DNA of 64,000 nucleotides from Acridotheres tristis (taxonomy: Eukaryota; Chordata; Aves; Passeriformes; Sturnidae). Below the pieces are notes generated by a model, which was not told the origin of the DNA, searched no databases, and saw only the letters and a list, made by a program, of their open reading frames with translations. Positions 1-14,142 of this stretch are shown here, piece by piece (the first letter of the stretch is position 1; every line of letters starts with the position of its first letter). The stretch covers positions 25,212,255 to 25,276,254 of the forward strand of contig CM072919.1 of the NCBI GenBank assembly GCA_037013685.1, written 5' to 3'. The translations under genes were made by a program, and so were the position numbers.

Positions 1-2350
1 GCTCAGCTTCCCACGTAGCCTGAAGGTATTCATCCTTTCTGAGAACTGACTCAACCACACTGAATTAAGAGGCAGCTGCAACGTTGTGTCCCATCACCCA
101 CAGTGTTACATTATCTGCGTAAAACTCCCCGCTCCAGCAGAGGCACCTGGGCATTCCTACTGAGCCTGAGCCTGGGACTAACCCACTGCACTTGGGGTTT
201 CACTGCTTCCCCCAGCCCCAACACACCAACAGACTGTGATCTTCACTTCAACCAACAGATATAGAAATTGCAACAATCAAGTCTCATCTCTGGATCCACA
301 GGTGCTGATCCGTCTTTCTAATCTTCTCTTCCTTTTTTTTCTCCTTATACCTTTTCTAAATTAATTTTATGCTTTTGTACTGTTGAATTTCTAACAAAAA
401 CTGCTACATTTTAAAATTTGCCAAGTATCTTATTCTACCCTAATGTTCTAAAGTTTGCAAGTAAAAGTTCGATATTGAACCTCCCAGGAAATTTTGTTGT
501 TTTTTTTTTTTTTTCCCATGCACTGCTCAGAGTAAATCAGGGAATCTTTTCTGGGAGGACCAGGACATAACAATGACTCAACACCTTCCCAGTATTGTAT
601 GTAAGTAACCATTAAGAAAAGTCAAAGCCCTACATTAATGAGGCAATATTGGGATTTGAATATTAGCCTTGCAAGGCAGCCTTCTCATGCACTGTGTGTT
701 TTGGGAAAACTGGGATCCACCTCTATTTGAAATAAAAGCACAATAAATAGCAAGCATGATGCAGGTTGTCTTGATCTCAGCTCAATGCACTCAGCTACTG
801 TAGCATGACACCTCCTTTGTTTCAACCCCACAGCACCAGAGCTGCAAGTTACACATGAAGTCATCTGGAGCTGCCTTCTGCCGCACACATCAGCAGCACA
901 AAGCTGAAGGAAGGTTTACACCATCCCTGAGCAGCCATCGTGATTGCCACAGCAACCACACGCTGTGGCACGGGAACAACGAGGAACAGGAGAGGGAAGA
1001 AGAAAATACCTATTACTTGCTGCCATGCGCTAGAGATGGGATTTTTTTTTCTTTTAGTGGGAAACTAAGTCAAATTATATCTCTTACCTCTTTGTGGGAA
1101 TGTGTTCCATGAATGAATGCATGCACACAAACCTATTCCCACTGATCACACTCTCTTTGTTCTGCAATTCCTTCTTGTAATGCAGTAGCAGGCAATGACA
1201 CTATCAGATTGCTTAATGTAGTCACTGAAACTTCATATAGTCAAGGAAACAAATTAAGCAGAAAATGGCCATGGTAGTAGTAAGAAAACAAACTTAACCA
1301 GCAGGTGGTAAACACTTTACTGCTGGAGTTAATGTGCCATTTTTTATTACTAAGGTGCTTATATTGGACCTATCCTGATGCACAACAGCATCCATTTTCT
1401 ATTCCATAGATAAAGAATAGGTGTATTCACTCTCTAAACACAATTTTGGAATAATTAGCATTATGACAAACATCTGTCACTGCCACAGGTGTGGTTGTTT
1501 TCAAGGACACAGACCTTTCTGGCTTGCCAAAGTGGCCTTTCCCAGTGGCTGCCCAATGAAGCTCCACAGACAGACCCATGCAGCTTGCTGGGAAACACAT
1601 TCTGGCTTCTGAGAAATTCACATCATGATTTGTAAAAAAAGCACTCCAGTAACATGCCAGTCCAAGCTACAAAATGAAGTGCTCCCAAAAGTGTAGAGCA
1701 GCCTGTATTTGTCAGAAAACTCAGACACCAGATTTATTGTCTTTAAGGGAAAATACTGAGACTAATATGTTTATTGAGACAGAAGTAAATACTCCTTTGA
1801 ATACAACACAATATGTTTTTTTGGGATGGCCTGAAAGTGAAGTCTCCTAGCCTGTTGCCTGACTGCTTAGCTTTGGTGAGCCCTCATGCTCCTACTTTAG
1901 CATAAAATAGGTCTTGGCATAAACTTTTTAGAAGAATTCCAAGTAAATGTGACAATAGAGAATCTATATAAATGATTTATCAAATACTATCCTACCCTTG
2001 TAATCTACACCTATATATATGTACACACAGACACGTGTAGTCTACTTAATTTAAAATAGATTTTTATAATACAGCCCTTATTAAGCACCTGGGTCCAAAT
2101 ACACTTCTCAGCAAAACTCTGATGCTTGTAATGTCAACTCAGATAAGTCTGTAATTTCATAAAAAATATTCATTGAATTGAGAAATGAAAATTGCTGTCT
2201 TGCAAATCTAATACATCTAGATCACTCCTCTTCTAGGGCCTCACTTTATCATTCATCTTCAGATTTTATTCAGAGAAAAATTTAAACTTGTTCAAGTAAA
2301 TGGAACATTACACATAATAAGAATTATTTTTTAGTATTTATATAATTACT

Positions 2351-2373
2351 TAATAATAATAATAATAATAATG
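2351..2373 (+). repeat. ATA trinucleotide repeat
   Basis: About seven AAT units, 23 bp. Confidence 0.9.
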
Positions 2374-3754
2374 ATGCTTCCTGGGCATACAATTCAGAGA
2401 CTATGATTTAAGAGTGAAATCCAAAATGTCAGAACTTGAAAAATCTCATTATCTGAGAAAAGGGGTAATTTTTGCTATGATAATGCTTTTCCCCTGACTA
2501 CAATACTTGCACCAGATTTATATAACTGATGCCAGACTTTTCACACATTTTAAGCAGGTAGAGAAGGAACAATTATTTCCAAGAAAGATTTTTGTTCCTT
2601 GCATTTTTTACTTGCATTTTATTTTCGTTCTCCTCATCTGTGATTCAGCTGTATTGATGCACTTTTACGAGCATCCTCCTGCCTATATCCTGTTTGCACT
2701 CAATTATTTAGTGACACACAGAAATAAGATAAGCCTCTCCTGCACTGTCTACTTTGTTCTCTATCAATCCTGCAGCCACAAAATCAGATAGGCAGGCACA
2801 CTGACCACGAACAGAGAGAAAATAGCCATGATCAATTTAGCTGCTGCTGAGTACTCTGAGACAATCTGTTGCATTTTCCTTTTGTTTTTTGAGGGGTTGA
2901 TCTGACTAATGATGGTCAGTTCATCAAGCAGTGTTTTTTGCCTTAAGTACAACCAAATCAGAGGGTCAGGCTTGAGGAAGGACAAAAGCTGAGACAGATG
3001 TGGCAATATGAAGCATCTGGCTTTGTAGGGACAGTGAAGTCACCACTCAGTCCTGGGAGTGACCCAACTCACAACCTAAGGTCATCCATTTCCTCTGGAT
3101 ATGCTGCCTTCAGCACCATGAGCACCACCTTTCTTTCACACACATAAAGGAGGTTGTGAGTTTTACAGGACACCATTAGCCTAGCAACCACACCTCAGAC
3201 ATAAAATCTTTCTAGCATACCAATGTTAGAATTAGCTGAGTACAAAATTAGCTCCTAGACAGAAACAACTGCTCTAATGTATTATCTTTATATATGGTTC
3301 GGGTAGTGTTACAAATTCAAATTCAGAATACTTAATTTTGGGCACGCCATCTCCTGACTAATTGCTCTTCACAAGATTGTAGGTAGAGAATGTCAGTGGC
3401 GACAGACACTGCAATATCTGCAAAGAAATTTGTAACAAATGCACAACCTTGCTCGGAATAAAAATCTTAATGTGAATACTGCAGACAAAATCTTCACAGT
3501 TATTTTTCAGTAGCAGCATTTGTTCAAAGCCTGACAACCTGCTCTGGATTTAGATGTCTGGAATAACCAAGAACTGTATTTTTCTCGTCTAGATAATTTC
3601 AATGTGCCTCTCCTTTCTATCCATCATTCCTTCTTCCTGCATCATTCCTGCTTTTGTGCTCCTCTCTCCTCCATCTCTTCCTCATTCTTTTATCTTTGAT
3701 CTATAAGTATGTTTTTTATGTCTATATGCAGAACAGTGGCTTACACGTAGGTGC

Positions 3755-3808
<54 letters not shown>

Positions 3809-3878
3809 TCCTACTCCTACCCCTACTCCTACTCCTACTCCTACTCCTACTCCTACTCCTACTCCTACTCCTGCTACT
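3755..3878 (+). repeat. Compound microsatellite: TTA repeat followed by CTCCTA repeat
   Basis: A run of TTA/TAT units (3755-3807) passes directly into CTCCTA hexamers (3808-3878), one unit changed to CCCCTA. It produces a spurious Ile/Pro-Thr open frame. Confidence 0.98.
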
Positions 3879-4683
3879 GAAATGGCCACAAAATAATGCT
3901 GTTACCCAAAAAAATTCACTCTGCTAATAACTGATCAGAAATGTTACAAATTCATTTTAGCAAATTCATTTTAGGGCACTATCATCAACCTAGAGTTCCC
4001 AGAAGCTGTGATGTGCACCAAACCCAAACCTTAGAAAAATGATTAAATTATAAAATTGAAGCATGTCTGTCCAGTCAGTTTGTGACAAACAAAAGCCTCC
4101 AGAAATGAACTGCAAACTTTTTCAATGTGCTTTTTCTTCAAAAATATTTCTGCAAAAACAGCCTCATTGTTCTCCAAGAAGCTATTGAAAGATCTTGTGC
4201 TCTTCAAGAGGATATAAGCATGTGTTCAAGGGATAGCCTTGGCACTGCAGAACATGAGCCTCAGAGACAAGCTGCTTTCCTTTCATGTCACCTATCTCCA
4301 TAGTAAGGTAGTAGCCCTCGTGATACTTCTACAACTCTACAGCATCTTTAAAATACAATACCAGGGACAGATGCATAATTATGTCTTCTTCTGCTTTCTG
4401 TAGTTGCATGAGGTAGAATTTTACTCATGATATGCCTGAGGATGACTGAAAAATAGTAATATCCATACCCTACTAGCTGGATTCTATGCTGTCAAAGGAA
4501 AAGTAGAGGAATTTACAAAAGGGAACAGATCTCTTGCATTAATCCCTTTAAATGTAAAAATACTGAGTAAAGCAAAGAAAAGTCAGCATGATATCACTTT
4601 AGAATCTGGATAACAGAGATCAGATTTATGATACCTTTCAACAGGTACATAAAAGACTTGATCAAAACAATGCACTGAACTCA

Positions 4684-4899
<216 letters not shown>

Positions 4900-7800
4900 T
4901 CAAAAAAATAAGAGTCAACAGATCACTGAAGATTGTTTTGAGCAGCTTTCCAGATCAGGAATTGCTGAAACTGTAAGAGATAAATTGGAAAACACTATTC
5001 TAGGAAAACATGTTGATTGTCCTGAGGTCCCTCATCTACAAAGTTTTTATGTCAGTTCCCACATATTGCATGACGGAAGGTCATTCAAACTATCAGCTCT
5101 GTGGGATTTCCTAACAAAAACAAAAATCACACTGACAGTCTGAATTTGAGGGAGACCAACGCTTTTAAGTGAACTGAAGACTCCTTTCTATCAGTGAGTT
5201 AGAAATATTCAACTCATAGTTAATTTTGTGAAACTGGAAATATTTATGTTGTCAGTGGTTTTGATTTTAGTTTGAGTATGTCAACTCACCCTGACTAATG
5301 GTACACAGGACCTCATAAGCAAACAAATAAATTTCTCTGTTCCTCACGCCACTCAAAGAAAGCATTTCGATTTTAGGCATGCTGATCTTTTAAGACCTCA
5401 GGAGAACCCATTTTATATTCCTGTTCAGTGCTAAGGTCAGTACTTGCAAAAAGTGGCCCTACAGCAGAAATAAACAGTAATAGTGCATGAAATATAAGTA
5501 TTTGAACCCTACCTCTTCATAGCAAAAAGCCTGTTCCTCAGGACTTTTCTGTGTGAAACGTTTCTGTTCTCAACATCAAAATTACAAAATAGTGGGCTGT
5601 AATTTAGAATGTGTATCCTTTGGTGCTCCTACATTGCAGCAGTTTTCTCACTTAAAAATTATAACTCAGTGTTTCAAATTAGCTAAGTTGGAATATTCTA
5701 TGGGATAAGCCATCCAGTGGACTGAAAATCAGAGAATCTTCATGTCTCATATTTTAGGCAAGAAGATAAAAAAATATTCAGTCCTGCAGCAACTGCAGAA
5801 AACTATCAGAAGCAGCAGGTATCTAAAAGCCATTGTTAGCTCAGGGCAGCTGCCCTGGGACAATAATGACTGAATCCTTCATTTTTTTGCATACTATTGG
5901 CTAAAGTTGCTTGTACTTCTCCGCAGTGAGGAGACACAAATGAGACTGCAGGATATTCGTTATACCACTGAATTTCAAATCTCATTTCAGTATTTAGTCT
6001 TTATACCTGCAGCAAATGTTGTTAGAAGAGGCAACAAATAGGAATGGGAAAGAAGTGAATGGAAGTATATAGAAGATCTGGCATACGGAATGCATATATT
6101 GTCTACCACGTGAATTTGATTTTGGCTGTAAATATTCCTGTTGAATAGGTCTTTGACTTCAAAAAGAAGCCTGGAAGGCATATGTCTATATGTTTACATT
6201 AAAATGAATTTACATGGGGTTTTAGAACATGCTGTGTGGATGACTGTTCTTTCTAGGGCTGTCTTCTGCTGTTGTGTTTTACTTTATCACAGACTCCCTT
6301 TGAGTGGTGAGTCTACCTTTGCACTTCCTGTTTTCCTCTAGGAGCAGTCTGGCCCTAGATGTGCTATTTCCTGGGATACTGGAGAGGCAGCAAGAATGCA
6401 TCTATTGCCCATGCATTAGGAGAGCACTCCTTCCCTGCAGCATGACCTGCCTCCCTCACAGAAAGGCAACAACACATAATGAGTTAAAACTTCCAGCCCT
6501 CTTGGCAGACAACACTGCAGCTGGCAGCAAAAGACTTGCTGTGTGGGAATTGTAAGAGAGATAATCTGACCTGCCAGACAGGAGGAAGGACGTTGCAAGC
6601 ACATGGGGACAAGAAACAAGATGTCAAGGATACAGCTAGAAATGCAGGACTTCATGGTAACCAGAATCAGCTTGGAAACACTGATACCTGAACAAGCACT
6701 AATATACTCTGAGTTGAAGATTAGTGGGTCATATATGATATAAATTCTGATTTTAGGCTCTTGAACAAAAGGTTTTGGAAATTTGCCTTAATCAAATTTA
6801 AACGAAATGGAGCTATCACTGTATTTACAAGTGGGTCAGAACTATGCAATTTTCTATCCTTCAAATGAAGCAAGAAAAAAGAGGTTATTCACAATGAACA
6901 AGCTGCCTAAAAACATCACCTGGAGAAGCTAAGGAGATTCATATAAATATCTTATTTCTTTTGGAAACTATGTATGAAAGCGAAATATATGAAAGAGTAT
7001 GAAAATTATGAAAAAATACATGGATTTGGAAGATTCGCAATTTAGAAATTTCAGAAAACACTTCCAAAGTATCTGGAATGTAAACCATCCCACTTTCTCA
7101 TAATAATCTAATTTTCCTTAAAAAAATGTGCGGAATCCAAATCTGAAATGTCATTTCTGAAATTGTCTCTCTTTCAGGCTAACAAACACAGAAGGCAAAA
7201 GAAAGTTGCACTGAGTGAAAGCAGAACTGTGTCCTGAGCAACCACCACTTTTTTTCCTTGAATTAAAGTTCTCAGAAATGGTATAATAACATTAGTTTAA
7301 GCAGCATGTGAAGTAAAATTCATGTGAAAGACATGGAATTTTAAAAACCCAAAAAAGCAAGAAGTGCTTCCCTAACTACTCTTACCAGTGAGGGTAAAAC
7401 ATCTATTGAAGTACTGCTGCTTAGAAACTTCCTGTAGTCATAATTTGATTTACACAGTTTTCTACCCTCACTAAATGTTTTTCTTTAACATCTCCTTGGT
7501 CTGCAAATCTACATCAAGCCCATTCCATGTCTTCATGAGACCAAAAACTTGAAGAGATTATAATCAGAAACAGAAACTATAATAGCAATCTTTCCAGTAA
7601 ATGAATCATAGCTTTGTGTGCACTGAAATCAGTCATACCAAGAATTTATCACTTTCATTCCTTAGGGATCTATAAGTGTTAGAAGGTATCAAATCAAAGT
7701 TCCCAATTGTCTACCTCAGCTGGCACAAACGCAAACTATTCCATGCTAGTAAAGGCTAAATCTATGATGCAGACACCAAATACAATTTGTGTTGAACAAG

Positions 7801-8479
7801 TAATTTCACAGAGTACCGTGAGCAAAACAACTGAGAATTGCAAGTGGGGTAATGATTTATCTCTTCTGCAAACACCACCATATTTCTTACATACCCCAAA
7901 TAAATGCTTTTTAAACTAATGAATTCTTAGTTTTAGATTCAGGGGAAAAGAGATAGACCCACTTTACCAGACTGAAACATTACAATTATGACTACCACCA
8001 AAGTCAGTATGGACTGAATAGCATCAGAAAAGGAGCATTTTTATCATCTTTCTAGTAGGCTTCAGTTCTAAAAATATTTTGCAATATGTCAATAAAATCT
8101 TTTTTGGGGCATTTTGATGGCATGATTCTCAGAATTCCACTTACTTGACATGGAAAAATACTGCTTCGGCCCAAAATGTACTACAAAACAACCGTGTAAC
8201 CTGTTCTTTTTTTTTTCCTTCCTCATGTAGTTTGAAGCTGTTCTTTCATTCCCTAAGTACATAAGACATGCCCATTATCCTACCAGTCCAGGTGTATTCA
8301 GCTTTTATTTTTCTTTCCCGGAGGTTCTGGACTGCTAATGGAATTTAGGTACCTAATGTCAAAAATCTGTCATCTAAAGTAGACCTATATAAATTTACAT
8401 TTCTTTTCAGAACAAAAATTTACTCATAATTGTTGCCTAAGAGTGGGTGGGTATGTTTTGTTTGTTTGTTTGTTTTCAG

Positions 8480-8730
8480 AAGATGCCAACCTTAAGCTGC
8501 ACCAAGAGAAATATAGGTTGGATATTAGGAAAAATTTTTTTACTTTAAGAGTAATTAAGTATTGCAATGCTCTGCCCAGGCAAGTGGTGGAGTCACCATC
8601 CCTGGATGTGTTTAAAAAAAGATTAGATGTGGCACTTGGTTCCATGGTTTAGTTGAGGTGTTAGGGCATGGGTTGGACTCCATGATCTTGAAGGTCTCTT
8701 CCAACCTAGTCATTCTGTCATTGTGTGATT
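8480..8730 (+). mobile_element. CR1 LINE 3'-end fragment
   Basis: The plus-strand text follows the CR1 3' tail. Landmarks are GGATATTAGG, GCCCAGGCAAGTGGTGGAGT, CCATCCCTGGATGTGTTTAA and GGTTGGACTCCATGATCTTG. It ends in the CR1-type tail AAGGTCTCTTCCAACCTAGT followed by CATTCTGTCATTGTGTG. The ORF is broken, so this is a dead remnant. Confidence 0.85.
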
Positions 8731-8969
8731 AGTTTTGACACATCAGATTATCAGAACTGAACTGTATGGCTTTCCAGAAAAGTTAGGATCTTGAATTTTA
8801 AGAAAAAACTCTTGCATGGGCTCAAGGAGTTGGTCAATAAGTCCCTCTGGGAAACTGCTCTCTAAGCAGCAGAACTGTCCTGGGAAATTGCCCTCATGGA
8901 GCAGAGCAGAGCTGGCAGATCTCTAGGGACACCTTCCATAAAACACAAGAATGAACCATCTCCAGGTAA

Positions 8970-10052
8970 AAGAAACAGGACAAGAAAGGCAAGAGGCCAT
9001 CACGGATGAGTGGAGACCTGCTGGTTAAACTAAAATAAAAAGGCAGAAAATGCACCATCGGTGAAAAATACAGGTAACCTGGGCAGAGTTTAGGGACACA
9101 ACCCAGTTATGCAGGATGGGGTGAGGAAAGCCAAGACAAAGAAGAAGCTGAACTTGGCAAGGGACACACAGAATAACAGCAAGGGCTTCTACAGGTGTGT
9201 CAGTGAGAAAAGGAAGGTTGAAAAAAGCATTCACCCAACCTGGTAAGCAAGGCTTGCAAACTGGCAATTATGTACAAAGAAAAGGCTGAGGTACCCAACA
9301 ACTCACCAGGGCCAAGTGCAAAGGGTACCTGGGTTGGGGTAGCCCCAAAAGCAAAAAGGGCTGAGAGATGAGCAGATCAGAAACAGCCCTCTGGAGAAGG
9401 ACTCGGGGGCCTGGTGTGTGAAAGGCTGGACAAGGGCTGACAGCCTGCACTCACAGCCCAGAAAAACAACCCTGTCCTGAGCTGCATCCAAAGCAGCCTG
9501 GGCAGCAGGGCAAGCAGGAGGATTGTGTCCCTCTGCTCTGCTCTGGTGACACCCCATTGCAGCGCTGTGTCCAGCTCTGGGGTCCCCAGCACATAAATGG
9601 ACAGGGACCAGAGGAGGCCATCCTGCTCATCAAAGGACTGGAGCATCTCTCCTGTAAGGAAAGGCTGGGACAGTTGTGGATGTTCAGCCTGGAGAAAAGA
9701 AGTCTTTGAGAAAACCTTATTAAAGCCTTTGAGAATTTGTAGGGCGCCTACAAGAAAGATGGGGACAGACTTTGTAGCAGGGCCTGTTGTAACAGAGCAA
9801 GGTTTTCAAACCTAAAAGAGTGGTGATTTAGATTGGATATAAATAAAAAGATGTTTACAATGTAGGTGATAAAACAGTGAAAAAGTGTCCCAGAGAGCTG
9901 GTAGGTGCCCCATGCCTGGCAACGCTCAGGATCAGGTCAGAGATGGCTCTGAACAACCTGATTTACTTGAAGATGAATTTGCCCAGGGCGGGGGAGACAG
10001 ATTAGATGACTTCTGAAGATGCCTTGCAATAAAAGCTATTCTATGTTCCTAG
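8970..10052 (+). mobile_element. CR1 LINE fragment with internal RT deletion
   Basis: A second plus-strand CR1 copy, starting in the ORF2 segment between endonuclease and reverse transcriptase (AAGGGCTTCTACAGG near 9181). It jumps near 9300 from GAGGTACCCAACAACTCACC to GGCCAAGTGCAAAGGGTACC, so most of the reverse transcriptase is missing. After that it follows the ORF2 C-terminal region (AGCTCTGGGGTCCCCAGCAC near 9572, CTGGGACAGTTGTGGATGTT near 9665) and ends in a degraded 3' region with ATTCTATGTTC near 10040. Both ORF2 halves contain stops and frameshifts. Confidence 0.8.
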
Positions 10053-13000
10053 GATTTACTGTTTAGGATCAATCAGGAGAGGCCACTTCAAAAACCTAGA
10101 CTTACAAAGTCAAAAAGGCAATACTTAGTTTCTGCCCAAAATATATTGGATGATTAAACAGTGAAGCAAAACTTCCTTCATTGCTTTGGCTGATGCAGAA
10201 GACAAATGACAAAATTTTGGCCTACTCCCTCCTCAGAAAGCATATTTTTTATACTATGCCTAATATTTGAGGAGATAAGTGACATTTCACTTACTTTCAA
10301 ATTCATGGTATATGATTTTGTAGGGATCACTGGAGAAAGATCTCACCTGTAGTCCACCACCTAACTTGTTTCGCTTTCTTTTTCTTCAAAGATTTTTAGT
10401 ACTGGAATCATACAATGTACTAGAGAGTTACGAAGATGATGCTCTAGCCCACTTTCAAAGTTCAATTGCATGACAGATTTTTTAAAATGTACTGTTCTCA
10501 AAATGCTTTGAAATGTCTTTAAATAATACACTTCACTTAATGAATTGCAAAACAATCTGTTTCTAACTTTTAATTTGTGAAGTATTTTTTTCCCAGGATA
10601 AAGTAAATATACCCATAAAATATCAGTGGGACATGAAAACTGTTCCCTGCCCTTCCTTATAGGAACCTTAGGGGGATTTTTTTGTTTCAGTTATGATTTG
10701 CAATCTAGACAATCATACCATATATAAGAAACATATGCTCATATTTTCTTCCACTGAAATTACGAATAAGATACAGTTATGCAACTTTGTGGGATTGGCT
10801 GAATTTCTTACACGTTTTCAAACCCACACATTTTGCATAGCATTGTTATGAGAGAGAAAAAAAAAGTAATTCCTTCATTGTATTCAAACTCTGTACTTTT
10901 ATGAGAAATCAGCTACAAGGCAGACCTTCATTAGTAGCTGTTCTACATAATTTTTCCCTGACTACAGTTTACTGAATGGTTGTTACCTCATCAAAAGAGA
11001 GATGAATATATTGATCCTCCCAAGTTTAACAAATTGTCCTTCTATTCAGGATTTGATTTGCAAAGTATTTTGTTACAAGAGAAAATTTTATAATGATAGA
11101 AAAAATTGCAATCTGAAAAAAATTTTACAAATTAATTCAGACATGATTTAGATTCATGATATCCTATGATGTGGTGGACATCATGAGGGATACTGACGGA
11201 TCATATCACACATTATGATCCCTTTTGCTCAAAGTGAAAAATTCCTGCATTTTGCCTAATAGCAAAAAGGGATTTAAATAATATTCTTCAGATTTGAAGC
11301 CTAAAAACTATGCCATGGTGGATCCAGAGAAAGATCAGTCCAAAGGCAATCTTTAACGATTCTCATATGAGTATGCTTATTTAAAGCACAGAGAATGTTT
11401 GATATTTCCTTGTGAACATTAGGCAAGAAGAACATTTTAAGGCATTATATTGAACTCTTAAGGGTCTTATGCTTGCAGGAATAGTACTGATAGAGTAGTT
11501 AATGAGCTATAAATTCAACTTGGAGACAGCATTCAAATACTGCAAGTAATTTCTCATTCTGTAAGGAAATATTTTTCTAAGAAGTGACATAATTTTAACC
11601 CAGTGTTTCATTTATCTTATTTTAAATTTGGTATTTAATAACAGAAAAAACTCTTGAGAATTAAAAATTTAAAAATATTCCTATAAAGTTGCATTTTGCA
11701 TTTGTTTTACTTACAGTTTTTGCCTTTATGCAAGTCAATGAAATGAAAAGGCATCCATCCTTGATTACACAATCCAAAATACTCCAGCTGTATGTGGAGG
11801 AGAGTTACTACCAACAAAGATATTCACTTAGGGCTTAGTAGGGACTAAATTTACATATTTGGATTGATCTTATGTTCTCATCCCTCAATGCTATTCATCA
11901 TATTATCAAATAAAATAAAAAATAAGTGCTTTGGAGCCTGGAAAACCCGACCTTTAAATCAAGGCCAATACTGAAAAGCAGCCAAATAATTCTTCCAATT
12001 TATCACATGGGGAATATGCATTTAAGATGCCTTTTTATTTAAGTTATACTGGGGACATAGCTTGTTTGTCATTAAAATGTAAAAGGAATTTACTCAGCTC
12101 TACTAAATAACTTCTGAGGATTTTATTTACTTGCACTGAAATGTAGCCACCTATTGCATTCTTAAAACTCTGTTCAGACTTTTCCAGACCAAGGCAAAAT
12201 TTAGTCTCTCATATTAAAGTCCTAATAAACTTAAACTCTCCCCCCGTGTTAGTTCTGCATATCTGACACTCATAATACTGAAACCTCAGCTCAGTGGACA
12301 ATTGCACATTACTTCCCCCTGAAACTTCAATGAGAGAGTTGAGACAGAGACCTCAAAACTGATTTTTCCCCCAAAGACATCTTTCCTTCAAGGTGTCCAT
12401 GTGCCCATGGTGCCTCGCAGAGCTATGCTGGCAGCCTCCTCCACTGAGGCTGCACTCACAGTGAAAATGTCTAGCCAAAGACTGTCCCAAGGGAGGGAAA
12501 TGTCTGCCTTGGCCTGAGAAAAATCTACAATTAGGCCTTAAAAAGACAGATTGAAGCTTGTCTCCTGTCTTTTCAAAGAAGCACAGGCATTGGCATTGTA
12601 AAGGGGTACCACACCTTCCTTAATACAAGAAATCATTCATTTTTGCGCTATGTGGAATGGCCCAGGAAAAATAATTAACAAGGAGGGAAGGCTGGCACAA
12701 CAGAATTCTTTGAAACCCAATACAGAAGGACCTATTGGGCAGACAGGCAATTGTTCAACACATTAAAGGATTTTTAAAAAATGGATGGATTGGCACAACA
12801 CTGATCAAAACGCAAGCAGAGAGATGTATTTGTTCTCCTTCACCTCTAGACATAGTTATTCTTCCCATGGAACAAACTTTCAAATTAACTTAAAAGTTCA
12901 CAGAACTCCCAACAGTGTTAAACCAGACATACACACACATTTTTACGTGTAGAAAATTAATCCTTGGTGGGCTGTCATGAGTTAGAATTTAAGAATATGC

Positions 13001-13795
13001 AAAACCAGAATCGTAATACAAACATGCAGGTGAGCTTGTTTCTGCCATTAATGATGTAACTGTTGAATTATTTAAATCAGGTATCCAGTCCATAGCAGTT
13101 GGAAGATATGCAGTGTCTGAGAGAACACCTTGTTTCTGACAGGCAGCCAAAATTAAAATAGAATTTTGATTTGATAGTTTGATTGCATAGTGGACTGCAG
13201 GATTAAACTTTGCACGCAATTTAGATGTATTACATTGATTTAGAGTTTAATAAACACAGTTTTGTATAACCTACTTAGATTCTATCCAAAACAAAAAGCT
13301 ACTAGCTGAATTGAGTTAACATGGCAATTATTTGGTATTCTCATCATAGTGCTAAGCACTATTCAATCATAGGTTAGAGAGGGGAATAAAGGATCCAGTT
13401 TGTAGCTGAACTCTAATGTATTTGGATAAAATATTTTTATGAATATAATGATATTAGTGTTTTACTTCTGGCATTATTAAAAATATCACTGCATACCAGA
13501 CTGATCTTTTCTGAACTAGGATGAACACAGAAACTTCCACTAGCTAATTTAGCAAATGTCATAGTTTGTGCATTCTATTTAGTGCAAAGTGAACAGAAAA
13601 AAAAGAGTAATTTTGTTGGTTGGTAATGTTTCAGGAAGCAATCTGAAATGGGATCCCCACAATAAGGAGACCCATAGTAATACAGAATAATAGCCAGATA
13701 TGAGAGTCCCAGATAAGAAATCGCTTGTTCTGCCTTTATTTATATACACTGTAACTTGCCTTTTCTACTGGCAGGAGTTTGATGAAATAGAACCA

Positions 13796-14105
13796 CAGCA
13801 CCATAAAATCATAGAATGGTGTGGTTTGGAAGGGATCTTTAAAGATCATCCAATTCCAACGTCCCTGTCATGAGCAGGGACACATTTCACTGAACCAAGC
13901 TGCTCAGAGCTCCATCCAACATGGCCAGGAACAATTCCAGAGATGGGGCATGCACAGCTTCTCTGGGCACCTGTGCCAGTGCCTCAACACACTCACAGAA
14001 AAGAATATCTTACTTATGTCCAGTCTGAAGTTACCCTCTTTCAGTTTAAAATCATTGCCCCTTGTCCTGTCACTGCAGGTCCTTGTAAAAAGTCTTTCAT
14101 ATAGG
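13796..14105 (-). mobile_element. CR1 LINE 3'-end fragment (antisense)
   Basis: This is CR1 in reverse. The plus strand starts with CAGCACCATAAAATCATAGA, the complement of the CR1 tail, then GGAAGGGATCTTTAAAGATC. It continues into TCTCTGGGCACCTGTGCCAG and CATTGCCCCTTGTCCTGTCA, the complement of the CR1 C-terminal region. About 300 bp are recognisable; it is not coding now. Confidence 0.88.
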
Positions 14106-14121
14106 TCACATTTATATACTG

Positions 14122-14142
14122 AAATTAATTAATTAATTAATT
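14122..14142 (+). repeat. AATT tetranucleotide repeat
   Basis: About five AATT units directly after the antisense CR1 fragment at 13796-14105. Confidence 0.9.

Noticed and set aside
3654..3896. Open frame with long Ile and Pro-Thr runs
   Set aside because: It is a translation of the TTA and CTCCTA microsatellite, not a gene.
9025..9646. Cluster of overlapping minus-strand open frames
   Set aside because: They are antisense to a CR1 fragment and share no protein identity.
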